DNA of 64,000 nt, from assembly GCA_030407315.1 (NCBI GenBank), contig JALQPE010002841.1, positions 1 to 64,000 on the forward strand, given 5' to 3'. How positions within the stretch are numbered: position 1 is the first letter of the stretch; each line of letters starts with the position of its first letter. The translations under genes were made by a program, and so were the position numbers. Shown here piece by piece: positions 20,301-28,861 of the stretch. Origin of the DNA: Asparagopsis taxiformis. Its lineage: Eukaryota > Rhodophyta > Florideophyceae > Bonnemaisoniales > Bonnemaisoniaceae. The notes beneath the pieces were generated by a model. That model ran no database searches. It saw nothing but the letters and a program-made list of their open reading frames with translations, and was not told the DNA's origin.

Positions 20301-20400
20301 GGGGAGAGGGGTTGAAACGGTAGCGACACGTTCGCTCATGCAGCGCGAGCGCATAAGCATCTACGCAGTAGTAGAAGCACCCTTCATACTTGCATTCCAT
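17362..20400 (-). CDS. Plavaka/KDZ-like (Tnp2-related) DNA transposase
   Basis: An intact 1,012-residue frame. Residues 3-26 form a zinc-finger-like segment (C-x4-C, then H-x3-C), as at the N-terminus of fungal Plavaka transposases. Residue D259 lies in LLQVYSDKSSTS followed by AYPIHVTLLNFS and IVGYLP, matching the first catalytic block (S-D-K-T...W-P-V-Y...N). Residues 333-398 match the next conserved block (HKALEKVF, then CFPILANYCCDFPEAKELSC and a C-x2-C pair). The second catalytic block reads FEPLHNLHLGISK (467-479), with E467 where relatives have Asp. The third is YEHSHLLFKQSYRKTS, with E674. A mixed C-terminal domain follows. The family cuts and pastes large elements and, in fungi, travels with TET/JBP dioxygenases. 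The family call is by motif recall and was not tested by search. Confidence 0.75.
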   Translation of the reverse strand: MECKYEGCFYYCVDAYALALHERTCRYRFNPSPQHFNNARVPAVTHEPARNGDHDSPQPSSPDPESGRASSSDSPCDASLPPTSTPSRADLLVQSLAASLTTLEYKAGAGRVSEVITILQDPAFSLEKFNSAVRTVEECRHVTASMVETHFRTEGYKSHIIPDKTGKYSAQLYLRDPVDMLRRQLALANDQNTLFHPSPQTAPDGTAIFSHPLHTEFAKTLHQVTRQRVQLSEDPQVVWAEENDPTASSFAGLLQVYSDKSSTSLKSSAIVAYPIHVTLLNFSAPLRRHCIRTGLTIVGYLPYIVNPSSNALFGDEMPTTSSSASRARKIDILHKALEKVFSSLSTAFSSGFPCTDSTATARQCFPILANYCCDFPEAKELSCTRNSTTTTHPCHRCYIPATQLESSAPHQPRSLDDTRSARQESAQEHTTAPLEALSLLEQHSVLESTALLPTNSPLDPYNIFSFEPLHNLHLGISKLIKQCIVHRLSSPDLTTTASHSGTPRTFKKVKKSILAGSNSILSAIERDYYITGLHVDFSKGEKGTNLNGLFTEDGIRGMLAAKDYHHVDMVFPFIAAFIDTCCDEVDTAPLTSICTQYSDLVAWVMKRGRIKHWTAAELESLQNSISYFKQSMLSTLGPFHTTGLKTFKFHLLDHLPGDLQRYGALEHIDAGPYEHSHLLFKQSYRKTSRRRSTAMEETIRHMEFSLATPTGHTPSNTLGNARMISPTDGAVLVRDGFTVALHDFASLLPDATLLVADIDGQPDPATLLPLHNSSFPSGTITLFQQLGDTAAQAFLTLARLRATAEGPPIHDMDISVTVVKSAYVMGGYVPDADDFDPHSGMLRPTNVSRHKQQRVFATSSFGPAKRSQYSFVVISGTADDYRTIWVGRVLALVRLQSPNLFQPVELAFVQYMTCFAPKTAVEKSLGCICLKWSTWDPDNGSVDSNDTASHSAGGPWFDLIPASTISGTVHIVRSNFPVKPFTKQMHWSDHRFYLNRFYTNTDYQFTDDNEEE

Positions 20401-20848
20401 GTCGAGTTTTGACGCAAAAGGGAGGATTGCGAGCTGAACAGGGGAGACTGTGCCGTCCAGATGCGACCAATTTTATTTTTGTGGTGCTTTCGAGACTTGG
20501 AATGTAACGTGTTCGTAGTTTTTTGGGTAGTAGTTTTGTGCTCACTCCAGCTGACATCCCAACGGTGGAATTTAACCGAGAGTTCAATCATTTCCAACTG
20601 TTACATCACATTGCGTGCTGGCAACGTGTGCATGGAAGGACGAACGACTGCCCTGGGAGATGAATTTTCAATTAATTCATTTGTAATAATAAACTTTTTT
20701 ATTTCCAAACTTCGTGGAATCTGAATGTGCTTTACAGCGGATATGCCACAGATCATGTAAGGAAAGCAAATGGATTCTCATATATATGATTATATGTTTA
20801 TATTCGTTGTTCTCGATCCGGATCTCTTTGTTCGGGGAATCAGAGACC
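20401..20848. promoter_or_regulatory. Divergent intergenic region between transposase and micro-exon locus
   Basis: The 450-bp gap carries an AT-rich patch near 20,461-20,478, about 65 bp upstream of the transposase start. It also carries a TATATATG run near 20,780, about 70 bp upstream of the ATG at 20,849 on the other strand. Both would suit divergent promoters. No other feature is seen. Confidence 0.35.
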
Positions 20849-20974
20849 ATGGCTTGGGCCATACTCAATCTCACTGCCGGCGATGATTTCGAGTATGCAC
20901 AGCAAGACTTAAGCGGACGCAGAAAGCTGTCCGGTCGACGCCGCAGGCTCCACTCCGCCCTCATCACCGACTGA
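20849..20974 (+). CDS. Small ORF, possible first exon of the micro-exon gene
   Basis: Starts in good context (ACC ATG G) with MAWAILNLTAGDDF and ends with arginine-rich GRRRRLHSALITD and a TGA, 41 residues. It follows a TATA-like run at a suitable distance. It may be an independent small protein, or exon 1 of the downstream spliced gene with a donor before its stop. I cannot identify that donor. Confidence 0.3.
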   Translation: MAWAILNLTAGDDFEYAQQDLSGRRKLSGRRRRLHSALITD

Positions 20975-20997
20975 TCTTCTTTGACCGACTTTGCTTT

Positions 20998-21035
20998 GTA
21001 CGTGCGCGAATCTTGATCAAGATTCGCGCACGTAC
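20998..21035. repeat. Perfect 38-bp palindrome
   Basis: The two 19-base halves are exact reverse complements, centred on TTGATCAA at 21,013-21,020, with GTACGTGCGCG on the outside. There is no loop, so it would form a cruciform or serve as a symmetric binding site. It lies between the small ORF and the first micro-exon intron. Confidence 0.95.
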
Positions 21036-21161
21036 CTTCGTTCCATCCTCTACCCTCGAGGGTATGCGTTGAGGGAAGCGTGGGTTTTGAGTCTGACTAT
21101 TTCCGTTGATGCGATATTTTTCATGGGAAGCCTGTTGACTGATGGTGTGTATTGAGCGGAG

Positions 21162-22119
21162 GATGGAAGAGAGGTACGTGAAGTTTTGAAAGTATGCTGT
21201 GAGGGAAGGTTGATTTTGAGTCTGACTGTTGTGGTTGATTCCGATGTTGTGTAGATGATGCAGGAATGTTGATGACGGAAGGTAAGTTTCATTGAGTGCC
21301 AAGATGTGCTTTGCGAAGATATGGACTGCTGACTATGATTATTGTTAGTTGCAAGGTTTTTGGATCATGGTTTGTATTGTGTGTAGGATGGATGAGAGGT
21401 ACATTTGCGAGTTCTCAGGGTATGTAGCGAGGGAAACGTTGGTTTTCAATCTGACTGTTGCGATTGAATCCGATGTTGCGTAGGTGATGGAGGAATAGTG
21501 ATGACGGAAGGTAAGTCACATTGGGCGCCCAGACCGGTTGTGCGAAGATGCGGAATGCTGACTACTTTTCTTGGCTACACGATTACGTGATTTATGGTTT
21601 TTATTGTGTGCAGGATGGAACAGGTAAAGTAAGTGTGCGAGTTTTGAAAGTAAGCAGCGAGGGAAGGTTGGTTTTGAGTCTGACTATTTCCGTTGATGCG
21701 ATATTTTTCATTGGAAGCCTATTGAGTCATGGTGTGTATTGTGTGGAGCGAAGGTAAGTGTGCGAGTTTTGAAAGTATGCTGTGATGGAAGGTTGGTTTT
21801 GAGTCTGACTGTTGTGGTTGATTCCGATGTTGTGTAGATGATGCAGGAATGTTGATGACAGAAGGTAAGTTTTACTGAGCACCAAGACTTGTTTTGCGAA
21901 GATATGGACTGCTGACTTTGATTATTCATTGCAAGGTTTTTGGATCATGGTTTGTATTTTGTGTAGGATGGATGATTCAGTCATCCTCTCGGAGAGGTAA
22001 GTAAGGGAGTTTCTAGGATATCTGTCGTGGTAAGCGTTGCTTTTGAGTCTGACTGTTGTGGTTGATTCTGATGTTGTGTATGTGATGCAGGAGTGGTGAA
22101 GCAGGAACGGCAGGACTGA
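21162..22119 (+). CDS. Candidate micro-exon gene (tandem exons of 5-30 nt)
   Basis: On the plus strand a series of tiny segments is each preceded by AG and followed by GTAAGT, GTACGT, GTACAT or GTAAAG. They are 21,162-21,173 (12 nt), 21,255-21,281 (27), 21,387-21,398 (12), 21,484-21,510 (27), 21,614-21,623 (10), 21,749-21,753 (5), 21,838-21,864 (27), 21,967-21,996 (30) and 22,091-22,119 (end). Introns are 81-125 nt and most contain CTGAC well upstream of the AG, like a branch site. Joined in order, all segments keep one open frame; the 10- and 5-nt exons together restore phase. The frame ends at TGA 22,117-22,119. Two exon types alternate (peptides like DAGMLMTE and GWMR), so the locus arose by tandem duplication. 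A likely earlier donor is at 21,062. The first exon is unknown, as is the function. Confidence 0.5.
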
Positions 22120-22453
22120 AGGAGAGTGAAGAAGGGATGTAGGAAGATGGGGAATGAAGCTGTGAGGTGTTTCTGGTATGTGTATATTTTGGGGCATACG
22201 ATAGAAGTGAGAGTGCGTTTCAAGTGGTGTAAGATTTTGCTGACCATGTTCGTGTTTGATGTCTTGATGATTTAATGGGCTGGGGTGGTGTCGAGGAAAG
22301 CGGGGATGGTATTGGGAAGGAGCGTATTTTTTGTAATCTAGGTCGTGAGGGTTCTTGCAGTATGTGCGGATGGTGGTGCATGGCGTTCGGATGGTAGGGA
22401 GAACGCGATAGTGAGGGAGATGGGTGATCGACGATATGCTGACAGGTATTTTG
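22120..22453. other. Non-coding stretch after the micro-exon locus
   Basis: G-rich plus-strand sequence that may be the 3' untranslated region of the spliced gene. I see no other feature. Confidence 0.3.
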
Positions 22454-22555
22454 TATTCTGGCTGGATACGTATTTCCTATTCTAACCGGGTATTTATTTC
22501 CTATTCTAACCGGGTATTTATTTCCTATTCTGACCAGATATGTATTCCCTATTCT
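22454..22555 (+). repeat. 24-bp tandem repeat, about four copies
   Basis: Units starting TATTCTAACCGGG and ending TATTTATTTCC begin at 22,454, 22,478, 22,502 and 22,526, with a degenerate fifth start at 22,550. The two central copies are identical. Confidence 0.85.
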
Positions 22556-22678
22556 AGAGAGACGTATTGTATACGAGCAGTTTCCTAAATGAGAGAATAA
22601 AATACGGTCCGATATGGGCCCTCAATTTACCATCCGCTGTAATTTCTTCCCTCCCGGTTTTCGCTGATATATTGTATA

Positions 22679-23151
22679 CTGGATGTCGGGTCCTAGTATT
22701 CCGCCATATGTACTAGAGAAAGTGGATGTCGGGTCCTAGTATTCCGCCATATGTACTAGAGAAAGTGGATGTCGGGTCCTAGTATTCCGCCATATGTACT
22801 AGAGAAAGTGGATGTCGGGTCCTAGTATTCCGCCATATGTACTAGAGAAAGTGGATGTCGGGTCCTAGTATTCCGCCATATGTACTAGAGAAAGTGGATG
22901 TCGGGTCCTAGTATTCCGCCAAACGTACTAGAGAAAGTGGATGTCGGGTCCTAGTATTCCGCCATATGTACTAGAGAAAGTGGATGTCGGGTCCTAGTAT
23001 TCCGCCATATGTACTAGAGAAAGTGGATGTCGGGTCCTAGTATTCCGCCAAACGTACTAGAGAAAGTGGATGTCGGGTCCTAGTATTCCGCCATATGTAC
23101 TAGAGAAAGTGGATGTCGGGCCCTAGTATTCCGCCATATGTACTAGAGAAA
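22679..23151 (+). repeat. 43-bp minisatellite, 11 copies, at the right end of the element
   Basis: Eleven head-to-tail copies of a 43-bp unit (GGATGTCGGGTCCTAGTATT and on, ending CTAGAGAAA) start at 22,679, 22,722, 22,765 and so on to 23,109. Copies 6 and 9 share the same variant (AAACG for ATATG). The last copy has a single base change. The unit contains GGATGTC and CTAGTA/TACTAG, the same words as the sub-terminal repeats at the left end, so it is an amplified sub-terminal repeat. Confidence 0.95.
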
Positions 23152-23283
23152 GTGGACGTCCGCATCCAAAAAATTTTTATTTTTTTTTGGACGCGGACGT
23201 TCATTTGTTCTAGTAAATCTCGGGGCCGACTAGGACCCGTACTAGAGAGACTGGACGTCCGCGTCCACTTCCGAAAACACAGA
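23152..23283 (-). repeat. Right terminus of giant element (inverted)
   Basis: In reverse complement this reads TCTGTGTTTTCGGAAGTGG and on through ACGCGGACGTCC, then CTCTAGTAC, matching the left end at 8-40. Further GGACGTCC or near copies are at 23,154-23,161 and 23,253-23,260. The terminus abuts the integrase frame of the retroelement without a gap. Confidence 0.7.
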
Positions 23284-24869
23284 CGTTGTATGTCGTAGTC
23301 GGTAGCTGGGGGTGGTCTCTTGAGTATGCCGAGTCTGACGCGATTTCTCGATACAAGTTGTTCGTAATGCTTCCTTGCTGTTACCATGGCACGAAGGCGT
23401 TCCTTGTTTATTGGGAAATCTCGCGGCGATACGGATGGCAGCTTCGGTAGCACACCGAATAGGAGAAGTGATGGGACCAAGCCATCTGGGCCGACAGTGT
23501 CATTAAGGGCCTTGACTGACATAGACAGTAATGTGTGGTCGTCTATGGATGGGAACTCGTTCTGCACTTTTAGGAAAACTGTGCGCAACGTGTCGTGGTA
23601 TCTCTCTCCCGCGCCAAGTGAGTTGTGGCTTTCGGTTCCGGTATGCCGTAGTTGAATGTTGAACACTTCACATGCGTTCGACCATTCAGCCGATACAAAC
23701 ACGGATCCCTGGTCTGTCAGCAGCGACTCGGGGTATCCGACATACATGGTAGTCCAGCCTCGCAAAAAGGCTCTCCACACAGACCCTGCATCGACACGGT
23801 CTAGAAATGTCGCAGCACTGAAACGTGTTGCAACGTCAACGATGTGTAGTACGGGTTTATGTTTCTTTCCCTTGTCCGGGAGGTACATGATGTCCATCAT
23901 TAATTCCTGGTTAAAACGAAGCTGATCGGCTTCCCTGATGCGAAAGGATATGGGTCGGCTGGAGATGCGTTTGCAGGCGTCGCGGTTATTTGCTATGTCG
24001 CGTAACAGTGCACGAGTATCTGGAGTAAGCTTTTCCGGGTCCGCTCTCCGTAGGAGGTTGTATAGCTTGTCGACACTTGGGTGATGAAGGTGGCGATGCA
24101 AACGATGCAATTGCGACCGTGAATAGTTCACGCTGTTCGTATCCGGAGCCCATTGCAGGTATGCGTGTCCTTTCCACCGTGCTACCGGCAATCTCCATTG
24201 CTGGGTTACACTTTCGAGTTGGTTTTCCACTGAGAGGAACTGTAATCCGTGACGGCCGAACACGTCGAGGCCTAGCAGGAGCGGTACAACATCCTTCACG
24301 ACATCGACGGATATCCGTATGTAGTCTTCTGGTGTTGGTATAACTATCAAGATTTTTCCAAGCGCTTTTGAGGTCGCGGAGGCAAATTTGAATTGGGTCC
24401 AGGATTGCGAGAGTCGGTATGGGATTCCGTAAATTTCGCAGTATAATTTTGCCTGTCGCTCGCCGATTACGGTCTTTTGTGCGCCGGTGTCTAATAGTGC
24501 TCCGAGGAAAGTCTGTGGGGACGAGTTTCCGGCCGTTGTCATCGCGTTAATTTCAAATGGTATCGCAAATGTGTCGTTTTCGTCGCAGGTGGGGTGTGAG
24601 ACTGTTGGTTTTGAATGCGTAAGTGGTTGAGGCGCAGATTTTTCGTTTCCGTTTGGTTGCGGGTGATTCACCATTCTAATTCCTTCCGGTGGTCGTGGGT
24701 GATCGTTGAATTCCCTTTGCTGCTGTGGGGGACGTTGCTGATGAGGACTTTTATCAATTTTGTTATTCGACATGAATTCTGTATTCGCTTGTGTTGATCG
24801 CGAACATTCTTTGTGAATAGAGTTATCGGAATTCGGAGGGCTGTCCTCAGTGAGGCCCTCCGGAATCAA
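23284..24869 (-). pseudogene. Truncated Copia-like pol (protease and integrase, no reverse transcriptase)
   Basis: The frame begins at a TTG overlapping the gag stop in the -1 frame, after a run of five T. An aspartic protease motif LLDTGAQKTVIG is followed by an integrase. Its zinc region has the histidines (HRHLHH) but only one of the two cysteines (CKRISS). The catalytic triad is Asp in MMDIMYLP, Asp in LLTDQGSVF and Glu in GAGERYHDTLR. The protease-integrase order and the LHIVDVATRFSAA block fit the Copia-like group seen in fungi and algae. Coding sequence stops at 23,284, where the terminus of the neighbouring element starts; the open frame only runs on through repeats to 23,100. Reverse transcriptase and RNase H are absent from the window. 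Confidence 0.8.
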
Positions 24870-27022
24870 AAATCTGTGTCCGTTCTATCGGCCGCCATCG
24901 CATCAAATATCGCGCAGGCATCCTGTGTGGCGTGATCGTCCATATAGGCATTGTGCATCACGTCACTGGGTTGGAGGGTTACCTCATGTGTTTCGGTGCA
25001 ACCAATTGCAGTTCTGGGTTCAATCACCTTATTATTGATGTCGTTTTGAGAGCAATTGCTTTGGTACTCGAGGTAATGCTCCTCTTCCTGCGTCAGCTCG
25101 TTCAGCACCTCAGCGAGTGCAACCACTGGATCATCGCGCCGTTTTTCTTTGATGCGCGCTTTCACAACATCAGATAGTGATTTCTGCCTGTGTCGGCATT
25201 CTTGTCGCCAATGTCCAATTTCATTACAGAAAGCGCATCTCGTTCGTGCCTTAATAGCTGCTAACTGCTCTGTCGTATGCTTATGTCGTCCCGGTGACGG
25301 GGTGGTTTCGTGCATTATTGCTGGCGGTCTGCGCGTCGGTGGTGGGTGTCTGTGACTAGAGTGCCGACTGCCGCGTGTTTGGTATTTCGGTATACCACGT
25401 CTGTTGTCGTGATATTGGGGCATGGCATACGTCTGACCGTAGTGTACAGGTATTCCGGGGTCCAGGCTTGGTAATGGATCACCAGTAGTGCTTGATGGAT
25501 GGGACGCACTATTGATTTCGTTGCATCTCAATTGGGAATGCAGGTTAACTGCAGTGCACAACATGGTATAATAGCTCGAATAAAACATGTCTGGGTTGGA
25601 CGATCTCGTCGTTATGACGCCTGCTGCCCATTTTTCAAACTTAACGATGCGCTCCATTGTCATGATCTTGAAACCGTCGCTCTGGCATAACGGTCCACAT
25701 TTGGGGAGCGTGTTTGTAATGCGCTCATGGGCAACTGTGAGTGCTTCTACATCGGAGCATTTTCGTTCTGACCTTATGCCTTCTATAGTGATCGTGTTGA
25801 GGTATGACTGGGCTTGACTCTGGTGGTGGGGCGTATCAAAGCGGTCGGTGAGTCGCTCGAAAGCTTCTGCTAGATGCAGTCTCTTTCCTTGGAGTTCTTC
25901 AAAGAAGAAACGTTGAGCATCTCCTTTCAAACAATGCCATAGAACATCGCTTGCTTCTTCGAATGGTAGCTCCTGTTGGATGCATGCTGCCTCGAACGAT
26001 TTCTTGAGCGTGTATAGGTCAATCCCCTGTTCGGGTGCTCCACTGAACTTGAAATCTTTCACCATCATCGACACCTTGTTCTTACTGTTAGTGAAGTCAC
26101 GGGTGCGTGTTTCGCGCTCCCGACGTTCATCTGGGGGTTGGCCACGTTTGCGATCCCTATTGCGCCGGTGCAATGGTATATGTGGCGGATCATAGCCTGG
26201 GAACGCCGGAGCTTCCATAGGCAGGTCGCTACTAGGCCTATTAATCCGTCCTTGGCTGTTGATTTGCAGCTCATTCCGTTCCGTATCTATCACGTGCGGA
26301 CTGCTAGGTGATGCATCAGAAACTTGAACGATGTCGCCTGTCCCGTATGCCAGTTGTTTTCTGACACCACCATTGCGATAGCTACCAGCAGGTGCTTCTG
26401 GTAATGTAATGGCAGGAGTTGGGTTTGCGTAGATGTTGGAGTCCGCTATTGCTGCGGGTGTCATGTGCTGCGATGTGAGATTGGTCTGTCGTTGCGGATG
26501 ATTCGCAACTGGGGTGCTTCTCCTATCTGCAGGAGTTCTGACCACAGATTGCGGGGTACCAACCCTTCTGTTCCTGGGCGGGGTTGTATTGTCCACGTGG
26601 GCCCAGTAGTAGTCTGTGGCGAGGTTTTTTCCAGCTTCATCGTGCTCGAAGAGGGACTCGAATACTGCTGGGATTACTCTGATTCCAGTTCCGATACGGA
26701 CTTTAAATCCTAATACTGACATGAGATTGCGCAGTAGGTAAAAGAATCTGGAATGGTCAAGCACGTTCTCTTTCCCGAGTAGTTCTGGAGATAATGAGCT
26801 GAGCAGAATTTCTCTCCCTGCTTCTTCATCCTGCGCATTCAAAGCCGACTTCAGGTAGTGGCTTAGATCTCTGAGTGCTTTTTCTTCATTGTTACTGAAG
26901 CTTTCAATGTCCCTGTTGATATCTCCGAATTTCGGATGCTTCTGTAGGTCGACATTTTCTATCGGAAGGTATCCAGCGGCCACGGAGTTCTCCGGTGGCA
27001 GAACGTAGCCGGGCGGTGCCAT
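24866..27022 (-). CDS. Gag-like protein of the Copia-like retroelement
   Basis: An intact 718-residue frame. A helical N-terminal part is followed by a Pro/Ser/Arg-rich linker. A retrotransposon Gag core comes next (FKFSGAPEQGIDLYTLKKSF, then GDAQRFFFEE and AEAFERLTDRFD). A CCHC zinc knuckle (CAFCNEIGHWRQEC) lies about 110 residues before the end. It would form the virus-like particle and bind RNA. The stop TGA follows GATTT and overlaps the pol frame, which suggests -1 frameshifting at a U run, a common Gag-Pol arrangement. Confidence 0.85.
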   Translation of the reverse strand: MAPPGYVLPPENSVAAGYLPIENVDLQKHPKFGDINRDIESFSNNEEKALRDLSHYLKSALNAQDEEAGREILLSSLSPELLGKENVLDHSRFFYLLRNLMSVLGFKVRIGTGIRVIPAVFESLFEHDEAGKNLATDYYWAHVDNTTPPRNRRVGTPQSVVRTPADRRSTPVANHPQRQTNLTSQHMTPAAIADSNIYANPTPAITLPEAPAGSYRNGGVRKQLAYGTGDIVQVSDASPSSPHVIDTERNELQINSQGRINRPSSDLPMEAPAFPGYDPPHIPLHRRNRDRKRGQPPDERRERETRTRDFTNSKNKVSMMVKDFKFSGAPEQGIDLYTLKKSFEAACIQQELPFEEASDVLWHCLKGDAQRFFFEELQGKRLHLAEAFERLTDRFDTPHHQSQAQSYLNTITIEGIRSERKCSDVEALTVAHERITNTLPKCGPLCQSDGFKIMTMERIVKFEKWAAGVITTRSSNPDMFYSSYYTMLCTAVNLHSQLRCNEINSASHPSSTTGDPLPSLDPGIPVHYGQTYAMPQYHDNRRGIPKYQTRGSRHSSHRHPPPTRRPPAIMHETTPSPGRHKHTTEQLAAIKARTRCAFCNEIGHWRQECRHRQKSLSDVVKARIKEKRRDDPVVALAEVLNELTQEEEHYLEYQSNCSQNDINNKVIEPRTAIGCTETHEVTLQPSDVMHNAYMDDHATQDACAIFDAMAADRTDTDF

Positions 27023-27700
27023 ATCGCTGCTGAAGCGTTGATAGCTTTACGCGTGGTTCCGTCCGTTAAGGGCACAATCGAGCACTGCACAAATGGGTGC
27101 TCGGGATGGGGGCTAAAAAGAGTTACTCTTAAACTTCGAAGTGATAGAGTATTGAGGGTGACTCGAAAGTCACAGTGTGATCAGATGGGTCTTGCCGGTG
27201 GAACGTGCTACGCTTCCACAAGCAGAGTTGTCTACGAACCTCGGTTCGTAGCGGATGGGTTGGTGGCTTCGTTGCACAGAAGCCGTGGTCTTTTGCGTTG
27301 TTTTGAGGGATTCCTCCGTCGTTGTAGAACGACTAAGTTTTACCTGGGGTTGAACTCTTATTTGTTGTGTGTGTTTTATTCTCGTTGTCTTGTTTTCTTT
27401 TTTTCTCCCCTAATCTGCCTAAGTGGTTGATATACTTTCTGAAGTTAGATTTCTTGAGATCTCGCAAAGACAGTTGGTGAGCTCGCGGAGACAGTTACGA
27501 TAAAGTGACGTCTCGTTTCCAGCGAGGCTATATGGTCGATAGTCGGATGTGGGAATGTCCACATCCGTCGCAAGTTGTCGAGCTGCCGCGAATACACGTG
27601 TAGGATATTCTGTACGCAGTGGTGTTGACAACTTGCTACCATTAACAACCGCACGCCCGAGTAGTGGGTCGTACAGAAAAAGGTAGAAATTTAGTTGAAA
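27023..27700. other. Leader and probable LTR region of the retroelement
   Basis: Upstream of gag (minus strand) lies about 650 bp without a convincing gene, where a 5' LTR and primer-binding site are expected. I cannot place the LTR borders because the 3' LTR is not in the window. A perfect 20-bp palindrome (CTACGAACC and its complement) sits at 27,232-27,251, possibly a structured leader. Confidence 0.4.
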
Positions 27701-28861
27701 CTGGAGGGGAAACAGACAAAATCATTACTATGGTGAGAAAAGAATGTGCTAATTGCTGTAAAGTGCTGCTGTAATGGTATTATCATCCGACTATACCCTT
27801 CGATTCGTGTGTGCGTGATTTGTAAATTCCCCCCTAATTTTCCCTTTTTGTCTATTTGACAAAGAAGGTTTTCCCAAACATTCCATATATTTTTAGTTCT
27901 GGCTGCTCTCTACGTTGACCTCTGATTCATATGATAGTTTCACGTCCAGATCCCAGCTTGAAAACTCTACGGAGAGGCTATGTACGAGGTCGTTATCTAG
28001 TTTTACTGACAGCCTGGAATTCTCTCATGTAGGAACAGATTGAGTCGAAGAGAATTGTAGGTTCCTTTTCGTATGCCTACCTACTGCAAGCAAAAATATA
28101 CTTGACCAACTTCCGAAAGGGAGAAGCGTCGCTAGAATGGCGGAATTCAGGACGTACCATGCCAGAAAAGGATTCAAACCCAACATCACAGTAGAGCTGG
28201 CAGTAAATGTCTTTCCCGTCTTCTCGCATATGGTCATCAGCACAACTTTCGGGAATGGATGAAGTCGATTTACAAGACATCCAACAGATTCCATATCTAA
28301 CCATCCTCAACAAGTTGCTGAGTCTGCCGTATTGCACACTTTCTGGGACCCGTCCATTGAAGCTGTTTCATGTTCAGGGTCGCGCGCATGTTAGATATTC
28401 TAAGCGTTTCGCCTAGAACGGAACAGTTCTACATCGGTTTCAAGAGACTTGCAGTTGGCAATAAGGAATCGAATAGGTTGAAAATGGTCAGCGTCGACAG
28501 ACACGATACAGTTCGATGCCGTACATATCCAACGCTGTGAAGGTTGTTCAACGGCCCCTAAATGAAGTAGTCCAAATACAAAACATTTCCACTCGGACTA
28601 AAACCACGTCACAATGTCTGGAGTTTCTTCGTTTTTGCGATGTTATTGGCTGGTTTTTACACCTCGACGATTGTGACCTGCTTTCCCCTCCCTTTTCTAC
28701 TTGGCATGAACATGTACTGTACATGACGTACAACGCTGGTCCAGTTTCGTACCAAGCACATCCCACGTGCCAATTTAGCTGTGCTCGAATCGGTACGAGC
28801 CTACTCACGGGTTTAAATACTATTCTGTCGCTCCTACCCTCAAGCGTGCAACAGCACAACT
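27701..28861. other. Intergenic stretch
   Basis: Mixed AT-rich sequence with short unsupported frames. One minus-strand frame near 28,077-28,337 is cysteine-containing but has no start context or family resemblance. I see no gene. Confidence 0.35.

Noticed and set aside
22679..23151. CRISPR-like array
   Set aside because: The 43-bp units are head-to-tail with no spacers, and the setting is eukaryotic. It is a minisatellite.
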